Source: Corylus avellana (taxonomy: Eukaryota > Streptophyta > Magnoliopsida > Fagales > Betulaceae). Taken from it: 64,000 nt of DNA. Position 1 is the stretch's first letter. Every line of letters begins with the position of its first letter. A program made the position numbers and the translations under genes. A model generated the notes under the pieces. The model saw only the letters and a program-made list of their open reading frames with translations. It made no database searches and had not been told where the DNA came from. The DNA lies in NCBI RefSeq assembly GCF_901000735.1, contig NC_081542.1, positions 18,615,093 through 18,679,092 of the forward strand, written 5' to 3'. Shown piece by piece: positions 1 to 9,962 of the stretch.

Positions 1-2030
1 GATCCATCAGCCTTATATTTGATCTTAAAGATCCATTTGAAGCCAATGGGAACCTTATATGGAGGCAGATCAATGAGAACCCCAGTCTTGTTCTGCTCAA
101 GGGCAGAAATTTCAGTATCCATGGCATCCTTCCAATGTTGATGTTTAATGGCTTGGTGATAAAACTGAGGTTCAAAATGAGTGGAAATAGAAAAACAAAA
201 AGACTTATACGAAGGTGATAGTTTATCATAATCTATGAAAGAAGATAGGTTATAAGGAATACCTGAATTCAGTCCCATGTGTGAAGATTGAGGTGAGTGA
301 GAAGCTAATTGGCAATAATACTGCTGCAAGTAACCTGGTTTATGTTTAATCCTAGAAGATTTTCTAACTAGAATGGATTCTGGGATTGGATTAGAAGTGG
401 ATTCAGGTTCTGGGATTGGATTGGAAGTGGATTCAGATTCAATATTGCATGAGATATTAGAATCTGAAAGATTAGGATTTGCAATGACAGATTGATGCTC
501 ATCTTGAGGTACAAATTGAGATTCAGGTTCAGATTGAGGTATATCAGGTTCAAGTTGAGGTATGGGTTGAGATGACATATCAGGAAGTGATAAATCATGA
601 GAAATTGAATGATTAGGATATGTGTCATGTATGAACATTGGCAGAACAGGATTGTTAAAAGATGAAGGGATTGATGATTGGAAAATGTCATTAGATGTAG
701 GATTATTACGACCATGAATATATGGAAAAACAGATTCATGAAAAATGACATCTCTGGAAACAAAGACAGACTTTGTGACTAAGTCTAAAATGATGTATCC
801 TTTGTATCTAGAAGGCTATCCTAAAAACAAACAAAGGTTTGGCTCTAGGTTCAAGTTTATTTCTATGTCTGGAAAGTGTGGATGCATAATAAAGATAACC
901 AAACACTTTCAAATGTGAATAGATTGGAGGTTTGGAAAACAGCATCTCATAAGGAGATTTGTTTGACAATAGTGGAGTTGGTATTCTATTAATGAGATAG
1001 GCTGCAGTAGTAACACAATCGGTCCAAAAAAAAAAGGTAGATTAGCTTGAAACCTAAGTGACCTAGCTACATTAAGAGGATGTTGATGCTTTCATTCAAC
1101 TTTGGCATTTTGTTGAGGTGATTCTACACAACTTAATTGATGTAGAACTCCTTTATTAGAATAAAATTCTGCCATGTTAAACTCAGGACCATTATCTGAT
1201 CTTAGAACTTTGATTTTGGAATTGAAATGAGTTTCAATGAGATGAAAGAATGATTGATTGTAAGATCTGGTTTGGCCCTTTGATTGCATCAAATGAACCC
1301 ATGTATATCGACTAAAATCATCCACAATGGTCAAGAAAAAACGACATTCATTTTGAGAACTTATAGAGAAAGGCCCCCAAATGTCACAATGAACAAGATC
1401 AAAAATTTTATTTGATGTAGAACTACTAATAGGAAAAGGAACGCGTTTCTGTTTTGCGAAAGGGCAAACAGTACAAGTGTTATTGAAATTACATGAAATT
1501 TCAGGATTTGAAGTATGTATCATCTTAAACCTAGAATCCGATAAATGGCCTAGCCTATAATGCCAAATATCAGTACTAGCATTCTTGATAGAAGCTGAAA
1601 AAGGAAAAGAGGGAACACACTGTGATGAAGGTGCTGAAACTTTGGATGGAGTAGGTTTCTGCAGCAAGAAGTAAAGACCATCCTTCTCCTCACCCACACC
1701 AATCATCACCCATGTCACCAGATTCTGTAGGAGACAAAGGTTAGCTAGGAAAACAAAACAGTAATTGAAACATTTAATGATTTTGCTAGCTGAAAGGAGA
1801 TTGAATGAAAAGGAAGGAACACACAAAACATCAGTGAGTATCAAGTGTGCTGAGATTCTGACAGTACCAATGTGAGTAACACAAGCAAATTGGCCATTTG
1901 GTAGTTTTACTTGTGAGGAAACAGTGGCTGTGATGGTAGTGTAAAGAGAAACAGAACTAATCATATGATCAATAGCCCCAGTGTCAATGATCCATGAATG
2001 TGTTTGAGAAAATGCAGAAACTCTAGACAA
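1..2030 (-). pseudogene. copia pol remnant: protease, integrase, start of RT
   Basis: The first part (2030-1092) reads openly for 312 residues. It has the retropepsin motif IIDTGA with DHM near residue 16, the GAG-pre-integrase HYRLGH with a CTVC pair, and the integrase acidic residues in HCDIWGP, LRSDNGPEF and the PQQNAKVE segment. A TGA follows that last Glu directly, where copia integrases normally continue with Arg-Lys-His; CGA to TGA would explain it. Homology continues through the stop to [11 protein letters not shown] and KSPYEMLF. It then passes a low-complexity linker (763-368) rich in repeated Asn-Leu and Gln-Ser-Gln-Asn. At the window edge it reaches VPIGFKWIFKIKYKADGS, the opening of the copia RT domain. 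Retroelement identity is secure; the product is not functional. Confidence 0.85.
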
Positions 2031-2289
2031 AACTGATTCATGACAAGATGAAAAAACAGAATGTTTTGGATTAAGAAAGGATGAAATAAGGATTGCCTGA
2101 AATTTTGGCTAAAAGGTGATCATTAGTAGGAGTACTACGTACTTGAGGAGCTGCTGGACCTACTTGATTAACTAATGGAGTGTTTGATGTTGCCATATTA
2201 TGCTGCTGCATAAACCTCATCAATTGCTGACACTGAGCTTGGCTGAAGGGAAAGGATGGTAGAGTTTCAGTTGTTTGGATTTGGTGTGC

Positions 2290-3261
2290 TTAAGGCTTGA
2301 AAGGAGGTTTGGATCTTGTGAATTTGAAACCGAGGGGAAATCCATGAATCTTGTCGCATTTGTCAATGGTATGTCCTACAATACCACAATGACTACATGT
2401 AGGTTTCTCTCTGCGCCCATTTGGATTAGTTCTAAAACCACCTCTGTTGAAAGAACTAACAGGAGCAGGAGCTCTTGAAATAGGGGCAGGGGCAAGGGCT
2501 CTTGACATGAATGCAGCACTATCATTGAAGGGATTACCAATAGAGGATAAGATTGCCTTCTGTTTCTCATCTTGTAAAATCATGGAGAATACTTTGTTGA
2601 ATGGAGGCAATGGTTCCATTAACAAAATTTGTCCATGTACATTATTGAATGAATCATTTAAGCCCATTAAAAAGATGATATATGTACATTTGCTGATGAA
2701 AATCAGGTACACTCTTCATTGATCCACAAGTACATTTTCCACTCGAACATTGAGGGTTAGGACAATAGTTGGAAAATTCATCCCAAATTCCTTTAAAATG
2801 AGTATAGTATGTACTCACTGAATTAGATTTCTGAGCAAGAGCAGAAATTGATTTCTGAAGTTCAAAGGTGCGTGGACCTTTACCTTGAGAAAATCGAGTC
2901 TTCAAATCTTCCATACATCTTCAACCTTGGTGATGTAGAGGATGCTTATAGCAATGTCGTTCGAAATAGAATTTGTGATCCAACTGAGAACTATAATTAT
3001 TGCATTTCTTTCAAGCTTTGTAGTGTGGAGAATTCACAGGAGGTTGTGGCATAGAACCATCAATCATTTCAAGCTTGTTCTTGGCAGCAAGTGCTCTTTC
3101 CGTCGAGCGGCTCCATGTATGATAATTCTCAGTTGTAAGAGGAGTTTGAACAAGAATTGTTTAATTGTTCTCGGATGATGTCCACAATGGAGATAAAACA
3201 GGTCCAATGACTCATCAATGGAGTTTTCAGCAGATTGAGAAGAGCCTGAAAGATCACCCAT
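2290..3261 (-). pseudogene. copia gag remnant (UBN2-type) with CCHC zinc knuckle
   Basis: The likely start is the ATG at 3261 (MGDLSGSSQSAENSIDES). Reading frames change several times between 3200 and 2914. The middle block (2914-2654) shows the gag-family pattern ending in ISALAQKSNSVSTYYTHFKG and WDEFSNYCPNPQCSSGKC. The C-terminal block (2712-2290) has the nucleic-acid-binding knuckle CSHCGIVGHTIDKC, with all four ligands intact. The frame changes mean no full-length Gag can be made. Confidence 0.8.
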
Positions 3262-3336
3262 GGTGGATGAAGAGAGAAAGAAAGAAAAGAAACATATAGT
3301 AGAAGAAAGAAAGAAACAGAATGCGTGGAGGTTATG

Positions 3337-3505
3337 GCTCTGATACCTTGTCAACAATGCAATATGAATGTATGAAAACAGAGAACAAGATAGAATGGAG
3401 AGAAAGATTCTCTGTATAATGCATTGAAGTGAAGTGTTTCTTGTACATATTGTAGTATTTATAGCATATACCAGCTGCTATACAAATAACAATAAACTGT
3501 TTAGG
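3337..3505 (-). repeat. Primer-binding site and 5' LTR of the first copia element
   Basis: On the minus strand GGTATCAGAGC (3347-3337) matches the usual plant copia primer site for initiator tRNA-Met. It lies directly inside a sequence ending TTGACA (LTR end at 3349). The LTR runs to about 3505, where it merges into another repeat. The partner LTR is outside the window, so the outer boundary is approximate. Confidence 0.65.
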
Positions 3506-3509
3506 GTAA

Positions 3510-4812
3510 AGTCTACATACCCCTCTCAAACTACCACACAATTGACAATATCCCCCCAAACTTTTAATTCTGATAATGTCCCCTCCAAACTACCAAAACA
3601 TTGTCAATGTCCTCTCAAGACTAGCAATAAGGCAAAAATGCCCCTATAGATTTCTCAATAAGACAAAAATACCCCTATAAATTAAAAAAAAAAAATTGAT
3701 TTTTTAAAAAAACGAAAAATTTTATTTAAAGATAATATTTAAAAAAAAAACAATTTTTTTTAAAACAAAAATTTTTAATTTTTTTTTTAAAACGGAAATT
3801 TTTATTTTATTTTTTTTAAAAAAAAAAACTATTTTTTTTATTTAGTTTTAAAAAACAAAAAATTTCATTTTATTAAACGAAAATTTTATTTTTTTAAAAC
3901 GTAAATTTTTATTTACATAAAATTATAAAACAAAAATTTTTTTTTTAAAAAAAAAAAAACTAAAATTTTCAATATTTATAAAAAAAAAAAAAAAATCGAA
4001 ATTTTTTTACTTTTTTTCTTATAAAATTGATTTAAAAAAAAAAAAAATTGTCCATCGTTTGGAGATTTTTTGTTTTTTTGTTAGTTTTAGGTTTTTTTCT
4101 TGAAGTTTTAGTTTTTTTTTTTTTNNNNNNNNNNNNNNNNNNNNNNNNNNNNNNNNNNNNNNNNNNNNNNNNNNNNNNNNNNNNNNNNNNNNNNNNNNNN
4201 NNNNNNNNNNNNNNNNNNNNNNNNTAAAGCTTAAAAAAAAAAGAAAAAGAAGAAGATCGAAAATAGTCCCAAAATCATCCAAAATAGGCCGTAGAAAGAA
4301 GCTCAATGATGGTTATTTCAAAACTACCAATAAAATTAATGTCAATCTCCCCCCTAAGGACAAAAGTACCCTTCATAAGATTTAAAAACTTTTAAAACAA
4401 TTTTTTATTTTTTATTTTTAAAAAGAAAATCCAATTTATAAGGATATTTTAATTTTTTAAAAAAAAACTACAGAAAAATATAAAAATTAAGAAAAAGAAA
4501 AACCAATTTAGAAGGATAATTTTTTAATTTTTCCAATTTTTTAAATTTTTAAAAAAATCTATAAATGAAAAAAGCAAATTGTTTTAGGGGAAAAAAAAGA
4601 AGGAAAAAACCAATTTATAAGAATATTTTTTAAATTATTTATTTACTTTTATAAGGATATTTTTGTTTTATTAAAAAAATTTTAGGTCATTTTTTTGTCT
4701 TTTTGCTGGCTTTAGGAGGACATTAATATTTGTTGGTAGGTTAGGGGGGCATTGACACAACTGGTAGTTTGGGAGATAGTAACAATAGAATAATAGTTTG
4801 AAGGGATTATGT
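3510..4812. mobile_element. AT-rich long-TIR foldback element (MULE-like?)
   Basis: The left end (about 3520-3650) has alternating blocks 'caaactacc' / 'acaatatcccccc' / 'aatgtcc'. Their reverse complements occur at 4695-4812, so the segment has long imperfect terminal inverted repeats. The interior is mostly A/T homopolymer with a 100-N gap. No transposase ORF is visible. A smaller nested foldback (4313-4810) recurs at about 8754-9260. The assignment to Mutator-like elements rests only on TIR length. Confidence 0.5.
4125..4224. other. Assembly gap, 100 N
   Basis: Exactly 100 N inside an A/T homopolymer region, so the true length is unknown. Confidence 0.99.
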
Positions 4813-4910
4813 ATTTTCATTTTTTTTTTTTTTTGTTATTTTTAGAGTTAAATGACAACGTGTAATATGAGGGAAGCCCCTAAGCCTGTATACCTAACAC
4901 TACTCTTTAT

Positions 4911-5030
4911 TGTTCTCAAATGGTAGTTCAATCGGCTGTGAACCTCGCCTCATGAAGCGGAGGTTACTAGTTCGAATCCCCTCTTCCCCCTTCCCTTGTG
5001 TGGACATGTCAAAAAAAAAAAACAAAAAAG
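4911..5030 (+). mobile_element. tRNA-derived SINE with 12-bp target-site duplication
   Basis: It has a pol III box A-like stretch (tagttcaatcgg) and a box B-like stretch (ggttactagttcgaatcc), spaced as in a tRNA. A short tail ending 'ttgtgtggacatgtc' and an A-rich 3' end follow. It is flanked by the direct repeat ACTACTCTTTAT at 4899-4910 and 5031-5042. Other copies of the family, with the same 'gtg(t)gaacatgtc' end, lie at about 15541, 17752, 61190 and 62275. It is not a functional tRNA gene because no cloverleaf with proper acceptor stems forms. Confidence 0.82.
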
Positions 5031-5129
5031 ACTACTCTTTATCTACAGTTTTTCACTCAAAGCTTTTTTTTTTTTTTTTTTTTTTTTAAGAAAAAAAAAG
5101 GTTCAAAGCTGAGCAGACCTTAAAGAATT

Positions 5130-5680
5130 TGATGAGCTTATTTTAGGTTATGGACCATCTCATATTAAAGGAGTTTGGAGGTTTAATTATCTCAATATAT
5201 ACAAAGACTCCATGCCTCAAGTCTTCACGCGGATTAATTTGCCTGTTAAATTCGACATGGGCCCCATGATGTCAATAATTTCCAGAGATAATCAATAAAG
5301 GGTAGATTAGGTTGACATGAAGTCGTAAAGATGTCGGTTTAAGGCTTTCATACGTAAAAACGTTCTTGAGAAACAATTAGAAAACGAAAGTCGATCAGTC
5401 AAAAGTTTCAAAATGGAGAGACTAATTACAGAAGCAGAATGTGAACAAGTGGAAATTAATTTGTTCTACGTACTCTGATCCCAAACCTCCTTTGCCGAAT
5501 CATCCAAATTTAGCATTACTATATACGTACAAATTTATTAGTTGGTTACTTTTTTCGTCTAAAACACTAAACAGACTCAAAATAGTCCCAAAATTATCTA
5601 AAACAGGCCTTAAAAGAGGTTCAATGATGGCTCAAAGCACCAAAATCGGCCTAAATGCTTAAAAGATGGTTATGCAGTGC
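5130..5680. repeat. RLP-flank segmental repeat, copy 1
   Basis: This block contains 'cttcacgcggattaattt', 'caataatttccag' and 'ggagagactaattacagaag'. It is repeated at 7970-8720 with the same order and high identity, and more weakly at about 14270-14380 upstream of RLP1. I read it as flanking DNA of RLP units whose coding part is gone. No gene is seen here. Confidence 0.65.
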
Positions 5681-5971
5681 GGTTCGGGCTTCAATATTAA
5701 CCAAACACCAACGGTTATTACAAGCTATGAATTTACTTGCAGTCATTTTGTGGTGACTTTTTGGTGATCATTGCATTTTACATGGAAATGATTTTGCATT
5801 CAAAATCTGGTAAGAATGGAACTCTGAGTATTTGAATATAGTGCATGATTTTGCTCGATCTGCAATTGACTCAAGAGTGATTCTTTGAAGTGAAAACGTA
5901 CAACGTTATCTCTAACGCATGTCAGCACTTTCAAGTTTGATGATTTAAATTTTCTCTTCATCATTTGACAG

Positions 5972-6065
5972 ATGTGGAGATGGCTGATGGGAATCAAAGC
6001 GTGCATTCTTTAAAGCCTGTTGGTGGAAAGGGAAGAAGTTTAAAAGGAAAAATGGAGTCCAAATT
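5972..6065 (+). pseudogene. Relic of a small basic C-terminal exon (copy 1)
   Basis: After an intron-like tract ending TTTGACAG, the sequence reads as DVEMADGNQS then SLKPVGGK. It then loses frame relative to the better copy at 49753-49892 because of a small deletion near 6025. Both copies sit 3' of an RLP gene, read on the RLP strand. The parent gene is not in the window, and no upstream exon is present. Confidence 0.45.
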
Positions 6066-6641
6066 CTAATTGTTTTTTATTTATTTTTTATTTTGAACAC
6101 TCTAAAATATATTACTTTGATGATAAGCTGCGTATTTGGTGTTAAAACTTTATTATTAACAAGTGATTAGACAACTAGCTCGTTCTGAATAAAAAATGAT
6201 AAATGCAAAGATAGCTAATTACATTGGTTATTAATTTGATCGAGCTTTCTTAATCCATAGGAATCGTATTATGTACGTAGCTCAAGTCCGTTTTTGTATT
6301 AGTTATAAAAGTTCTCTCATAGAAGGAATATTAATGGTTTGATATTAGAAAAGTGTTGCGGCATGGTGTATCAACTGCAAGTAAACCCAATTCATATGCT
6401 TAAAATCTCCCACATTTTCAATCAATACTACTGATTAACAAGAAATACTTAATAAATTGCATAACAACATAAACATCACAAAAACAAAAAATTTTAAAGC
6501 GCCAAAACTTCATCAGGTGAAGCTGAAATTAAAATATATACTAGCACGAGAACATCGAGTAATAAAAATTAAAATACTACTCATGTTATCAGCAAAAATA
6601 CTAGTAAAATGAAGTTATATCTATGTAAAGCCAAATTAATC
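6066..6641. other. AT-rich intergenic sequence
   Basis: No ORF or motif is supported. The last about 40 bp ('gaagttatatctatgtaaag...') match DNA upstream of RLP1 (about 13165) and RLP3 (about 53923). This marks the backbone into which the L1 fragment was inserted. Confidence 0.5.
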
Positions 6642-7790
6642 CGGGCTAATGAAGATATAGAGCTCATGGCGGTTGTAGCTAGAATGTTATGGTTTCGTTG
6701 GAATGCTCGTGTTTATGGGAAGAAGGTTAGTCCACCGTCCAGTGTAATCAGGTGTGCCACGAAATCAATGGAGGCATTCCAATTAGCTAACTCTTGGAAA
6801 GATGGCCCGATGGAGAGGGGTGATTACAGATGATGTTCGGTGGGAAGCCCCTATGAATGGGTTTGTTAAAATAAATTGGGATGCGGCTGTAGATAAGAGT
6901 AGAAGGAAGATGAGTATCGGTGTGGTTGTTAGAGATGGTAAGGGAGAGGTGTTGGCGACATTGGTAGCTTTAAAAGACTACATCGTCGAGCCCAATATTG
7001 CGGAGGCAGCAGCGGCTTTAAGGGCACTTAAGAGCATTCCCAGCAGACTCCCTATAAGGGAGTCTGTTCCCTATGTGTAGGGAATATGGCCAAAAAATCA
7101 CAAAAAATGTCCCACAGCAGATTCCCTAAATAAGCCTCAACCATGAGGATCGCTACAGTAGAACCCAAAGTATAGGGTTCCACTATTGCGATCCTTATGA
7201 TTATTAAATTCAAAAAAAACATTTCTCTCTCTTCTTTACACTCTCCTCTCTCCTCTCTCCTCTTACAATTCTCTCTCCTCTCTCCACTTATATATATAAT
7301 ATAATTAAAAAAATAAATATTTTAATGATATAGGGAATGATTAAGGGAAGCTATTGGGGTGTATTTTGACATAAGGAAGCAAAAAGTAGTTTGGATCCTT
7401 AAATATAGGAAAAATGGTGAGGAAGCTGCTGGGAATGCTCTAAGTTGAGTCCGGAATTGGGTTTTCACAGGGTGGTTCTGGAGGGTGACTCCCTCCAAGT
7501 GGTGCAGGCTCTTAATAAAGATGGGAAAAATTGGAGCCGTTACGGTCATCTTATGGAGGAGGCGAGGGGATTACTTAATTGTCTGCAAAACTAGAAGGTT
7601 AAACATGTTAGACGAAATCTCAATAGTACTGCTCATAGCCTGGCGAATGAAGCATTATTCTATAGTGTGGAACAAATCCTTATTGATGAAGTTTCTAATT
7701 GCATTTTAGACATTATCTCTATAAAGCTTTATGCTTAAGTTGTTTTAATTTATATATTGCTTGATTCCTTTAAAAAAAAATAAAAAAATA
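6642..7790 (+). pseudogene. 5'-truncated L1-like retrotransposon tail with RNase H domain
   Basis: The first part (6642-6833) reads in one frame as a LINE linker, including VVARMLWFRWNARVYGKK. The second (6802 onward) is an RVT_3/RNase H-like domain. It has KINWDAAVDKS (first catalytic Asp), GVVVRDGKGE, and EPNIAEAAAALRAL (catalytic Glu). A MITE (7032-7440) interrupts the codon after this. Beyond it the same frame resumes with HRVVLEGDSLQVVQAL (next Asp). Later frames decay. The element ends in an A-rich tail at about 7770-7790. The frame change near 6833 and the MITE make it dead. It is one of two such tails here (see 38635-39725). Confidence 0.8.
7032..7440. mobile_element. PIF/Harbinger-like (Tourist) MITE, 409 bp
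   Basis: It begins GAGCATTCCCAGCAG and ends with the exact reverse complement CTGCTGGGAATGCTC. It is flanked by TAA at 7029-7031 and 7441-7443, the 3-bp TWA duplication typical of PIF/Harbinger. The interior is non-coding. It has a short hairpin (gactccctataagggagtc) next to the left TIR and a CT-rich tract at 7223-7290. Without the element and one TAA, the RNase H frame on both sides is continuous, so the boundaries are exact. Confidence 0.9.
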
Positions 7791-7969
7791 AAAAAGACAG
7801 AATCTCAGATTATAAGATAAAATTGTATGTGAACGTGTTAATTAAGTCAATAATTGAAAGAGTAATTATTATATTTAATTTGGGGTTGTGATAAATATTG
7901 AAAGGCACTTAATTTTCACATATTGACTACTTTATTGACTGACTAAGAATAAATCCAAGAATTAATAAA

Positions 7970-9300
7970 GGAGTTTAATTGGAAGTTTATCTCAATGTTT
8001 ACAAAGACTCCAAGCCTCAAGTCTTCACGCGGATTAATTTGCCTGTTAAATTCCGCATGGGACCCATGATGTCAATAATTTCCAGTGAAAATCAATAAAT
8101 TAAGCTTATATCCACTTTTTTGACGGACTGATTAAGAATAACTCCACTTACTAATTAAAAATAATAATAATAACTCCACTAACTTTTTGACTAACAATAA
8201 ATCAAAAAAAAAAAAAAAAATGATATAAGATAAGATGTCACATTTGGTCCGTCGACTTTAGGCTTTAAAGTTTGTGTGAATGCAAACACAAAGGACCCCT
8301 AACTTCTTATATTAAAAAATATATCAGCTGAGAATAATCTCTGATATATTATTTAATATATTTAAAAAAAGACATCGTGATATATAGCAACTCATCTGGC
8401 GTGTTATATTGTCGATGTCGTACTCTTAACATCGTGAGAAACAATTAGAAAACGAAAGTCAGTCAAAAGTTTCAAAATGGAGAGACTAATTACAGAAGCA
8501 GAATGTGAACAAGTGGAAATTAATTTGTTTGGACTTGGAACACAAAGTAGTTTCAGCATTAGCATTAATTACTCCTACTCTCATCCCAAACCTTCCTCCC
8601 CGAATCATCCAAATTTATTAATTAGTTGATTATTTTTTTTTTCTATCTAAAACATTAAAGCTTAAAAAAAAAAAGAAGCTGAAAGATCGAAAATTAATAG
8701 TCCCAAAATCATCTAAAATAGGCCGTAGAAAGAAGCTCAATGATGGTTATTTCAAAACTACCAATAAAATTAATGTCAATCTCCCCCCTAAGGACAAAAG
8801 TAACCTTCATAAGATTAAAAAACTTTTAAAACAATTGTTTATTTTTTATTTTTAAAAAGAAACTCCAATTTATAAGGATATTTTAATTTTTTTAAAAACT
8901 ACAGGAAAAATATAAAAATTAAGAAAAAGAAAAACCAATTTAGAAGGATAAATTTTTAATTTTTCCAATTTTTTAAATTTTAAAAAAATATATATATGAA
9001 AAAAAAAAAGAGCAAATTTTTTAGGGGAAAAAAAAGAAGAAAAAAACCAATTTATAAGAATATTTTTAAAATTATTTATTTACTTTTATAAGGATATTTT
9101 TGTTTTATTAAAAAAAATTAGGTCATTTTTTTGTCTTTTTGCTGACTTTAGGAGGACATTAATATTTGCTGGTAGGTTAGGGGGGACATTGACACGACTG
9201 GTAGTTTGGGAGATAGTGACAATAGAATAATAGTTTGAAGGGATTATGTATTTTTCAATATTTTTTTTTTGTTATTTTTAGAGTTAAATGACAATGTGTA
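7970..9300. repeat. RLP-flank segmental repeat, copy 2, with nested foldback element
   Basis: 7970-8720 repeats 5130-5680, and 8650-9300 repeats 4225-4860. The second half includes the nested foldback (about 8754-9260), whose ends read AAACTACCA...CCCCCCTAA and its reverse complement. The order of blocks differs between the two copies, so at least one rearrangement separates them. No coding region is seen. Confidence 0.65.
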
Positions 9301-9829
9301 ATAAGATAAATGCTACTTCGTGTATTTTGAAGTGTCTACTTTTAAGTGCTTATTCTTTGATGTGGTAGTAAAAGTACTATTGATATATCATATATAAATT
9401 AACTGTTCAAATTTAATAATAATTTTTATTGCTAAGTCAAAGAATAAGCAGTTGAGAGTAGGGAATTGAATATGTATGTCCCATTTCATATAGAACAATA
9501 ATAGATGACTTCTTCTCGTCTAAAAGTTTGGAGAAGAAGGAACTGAAACAAAGTTTTACAACTGAAACCTGGAGCTCATGCATCCACAGATCGAGTTCAT
9601 CTCGTTTTATAGCACATCATTTTTTTGAATTACAATATTAGTTTCGGTAATGCAACATTAAGAATGATGGTAATTAAGACCGCAAAATGGAAAATTCAGG
9701 CCTTGTCTTTAGCCAACCTTTTTGGCTCACCAACTTCAGAGCCATTTAAATCGAGAATAAGAGAATAACCATATGATAAATGGTTATTGGGAAATGGGAT
9801 GCAAAATATCTCTCACAATTGCAAAATGA

Positions 9830-9860
<31 letters not shown>

Positions 9861-9962
9861 GACTTTAACAAGATAAGATCGGAACATTCATTATTACAGC
9901 AACTTGAAAAACTTATAATACATAAATAATGGATATTAAGAAAACCTCCAATTCCCAAAGCT
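9301..9962. other. RLP1 3' flank with (AT)n microsatellite
   Basis: 9530-9715 matches 49070-49250 and 50385-50525, the flanks 3' to RLP3. An (AT)n tract of about 28 bp lies at 9833-9860. The RLP3 counterpart (about 50629) has only 'catatatgac', so the repeat expanded on the RLP1 side. The tract is in the likely 3' UTR or just beyond. Confidence 0.6.

Larger units (their letters stand above)
1..3505 (-). mobile_element. Degenerate Ty1/copia LTR retrotransposon, 3' part outside window
   Basis: Read on the minus strand the order is 5' LTR (about 3505-3349), primer-binding site, gag with zinc knuckle, protease DTGA motif, integrase, and the first residues of the reverse transcriptase. Integrase before RT is the Ty1/copia order. 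The window edge cuts the element just inside RT, so the rest of RT, RNase H and the 3' LTR lie to the left. Several stops and frameshifts break the polyprotein, so it is not autonomous. The outer end of the LTR abuts the foldback element that starts near 3510, and no TG..CA outer end could be defined. Confidence 0.88.

Noticed and set aside
4911..5030. Possible tRNA gene (good box A and B)
   Set aside because: No acceptor stem or anticodon arm folds properly. It has an A tail, target duplication and family members, so it is a SINE.
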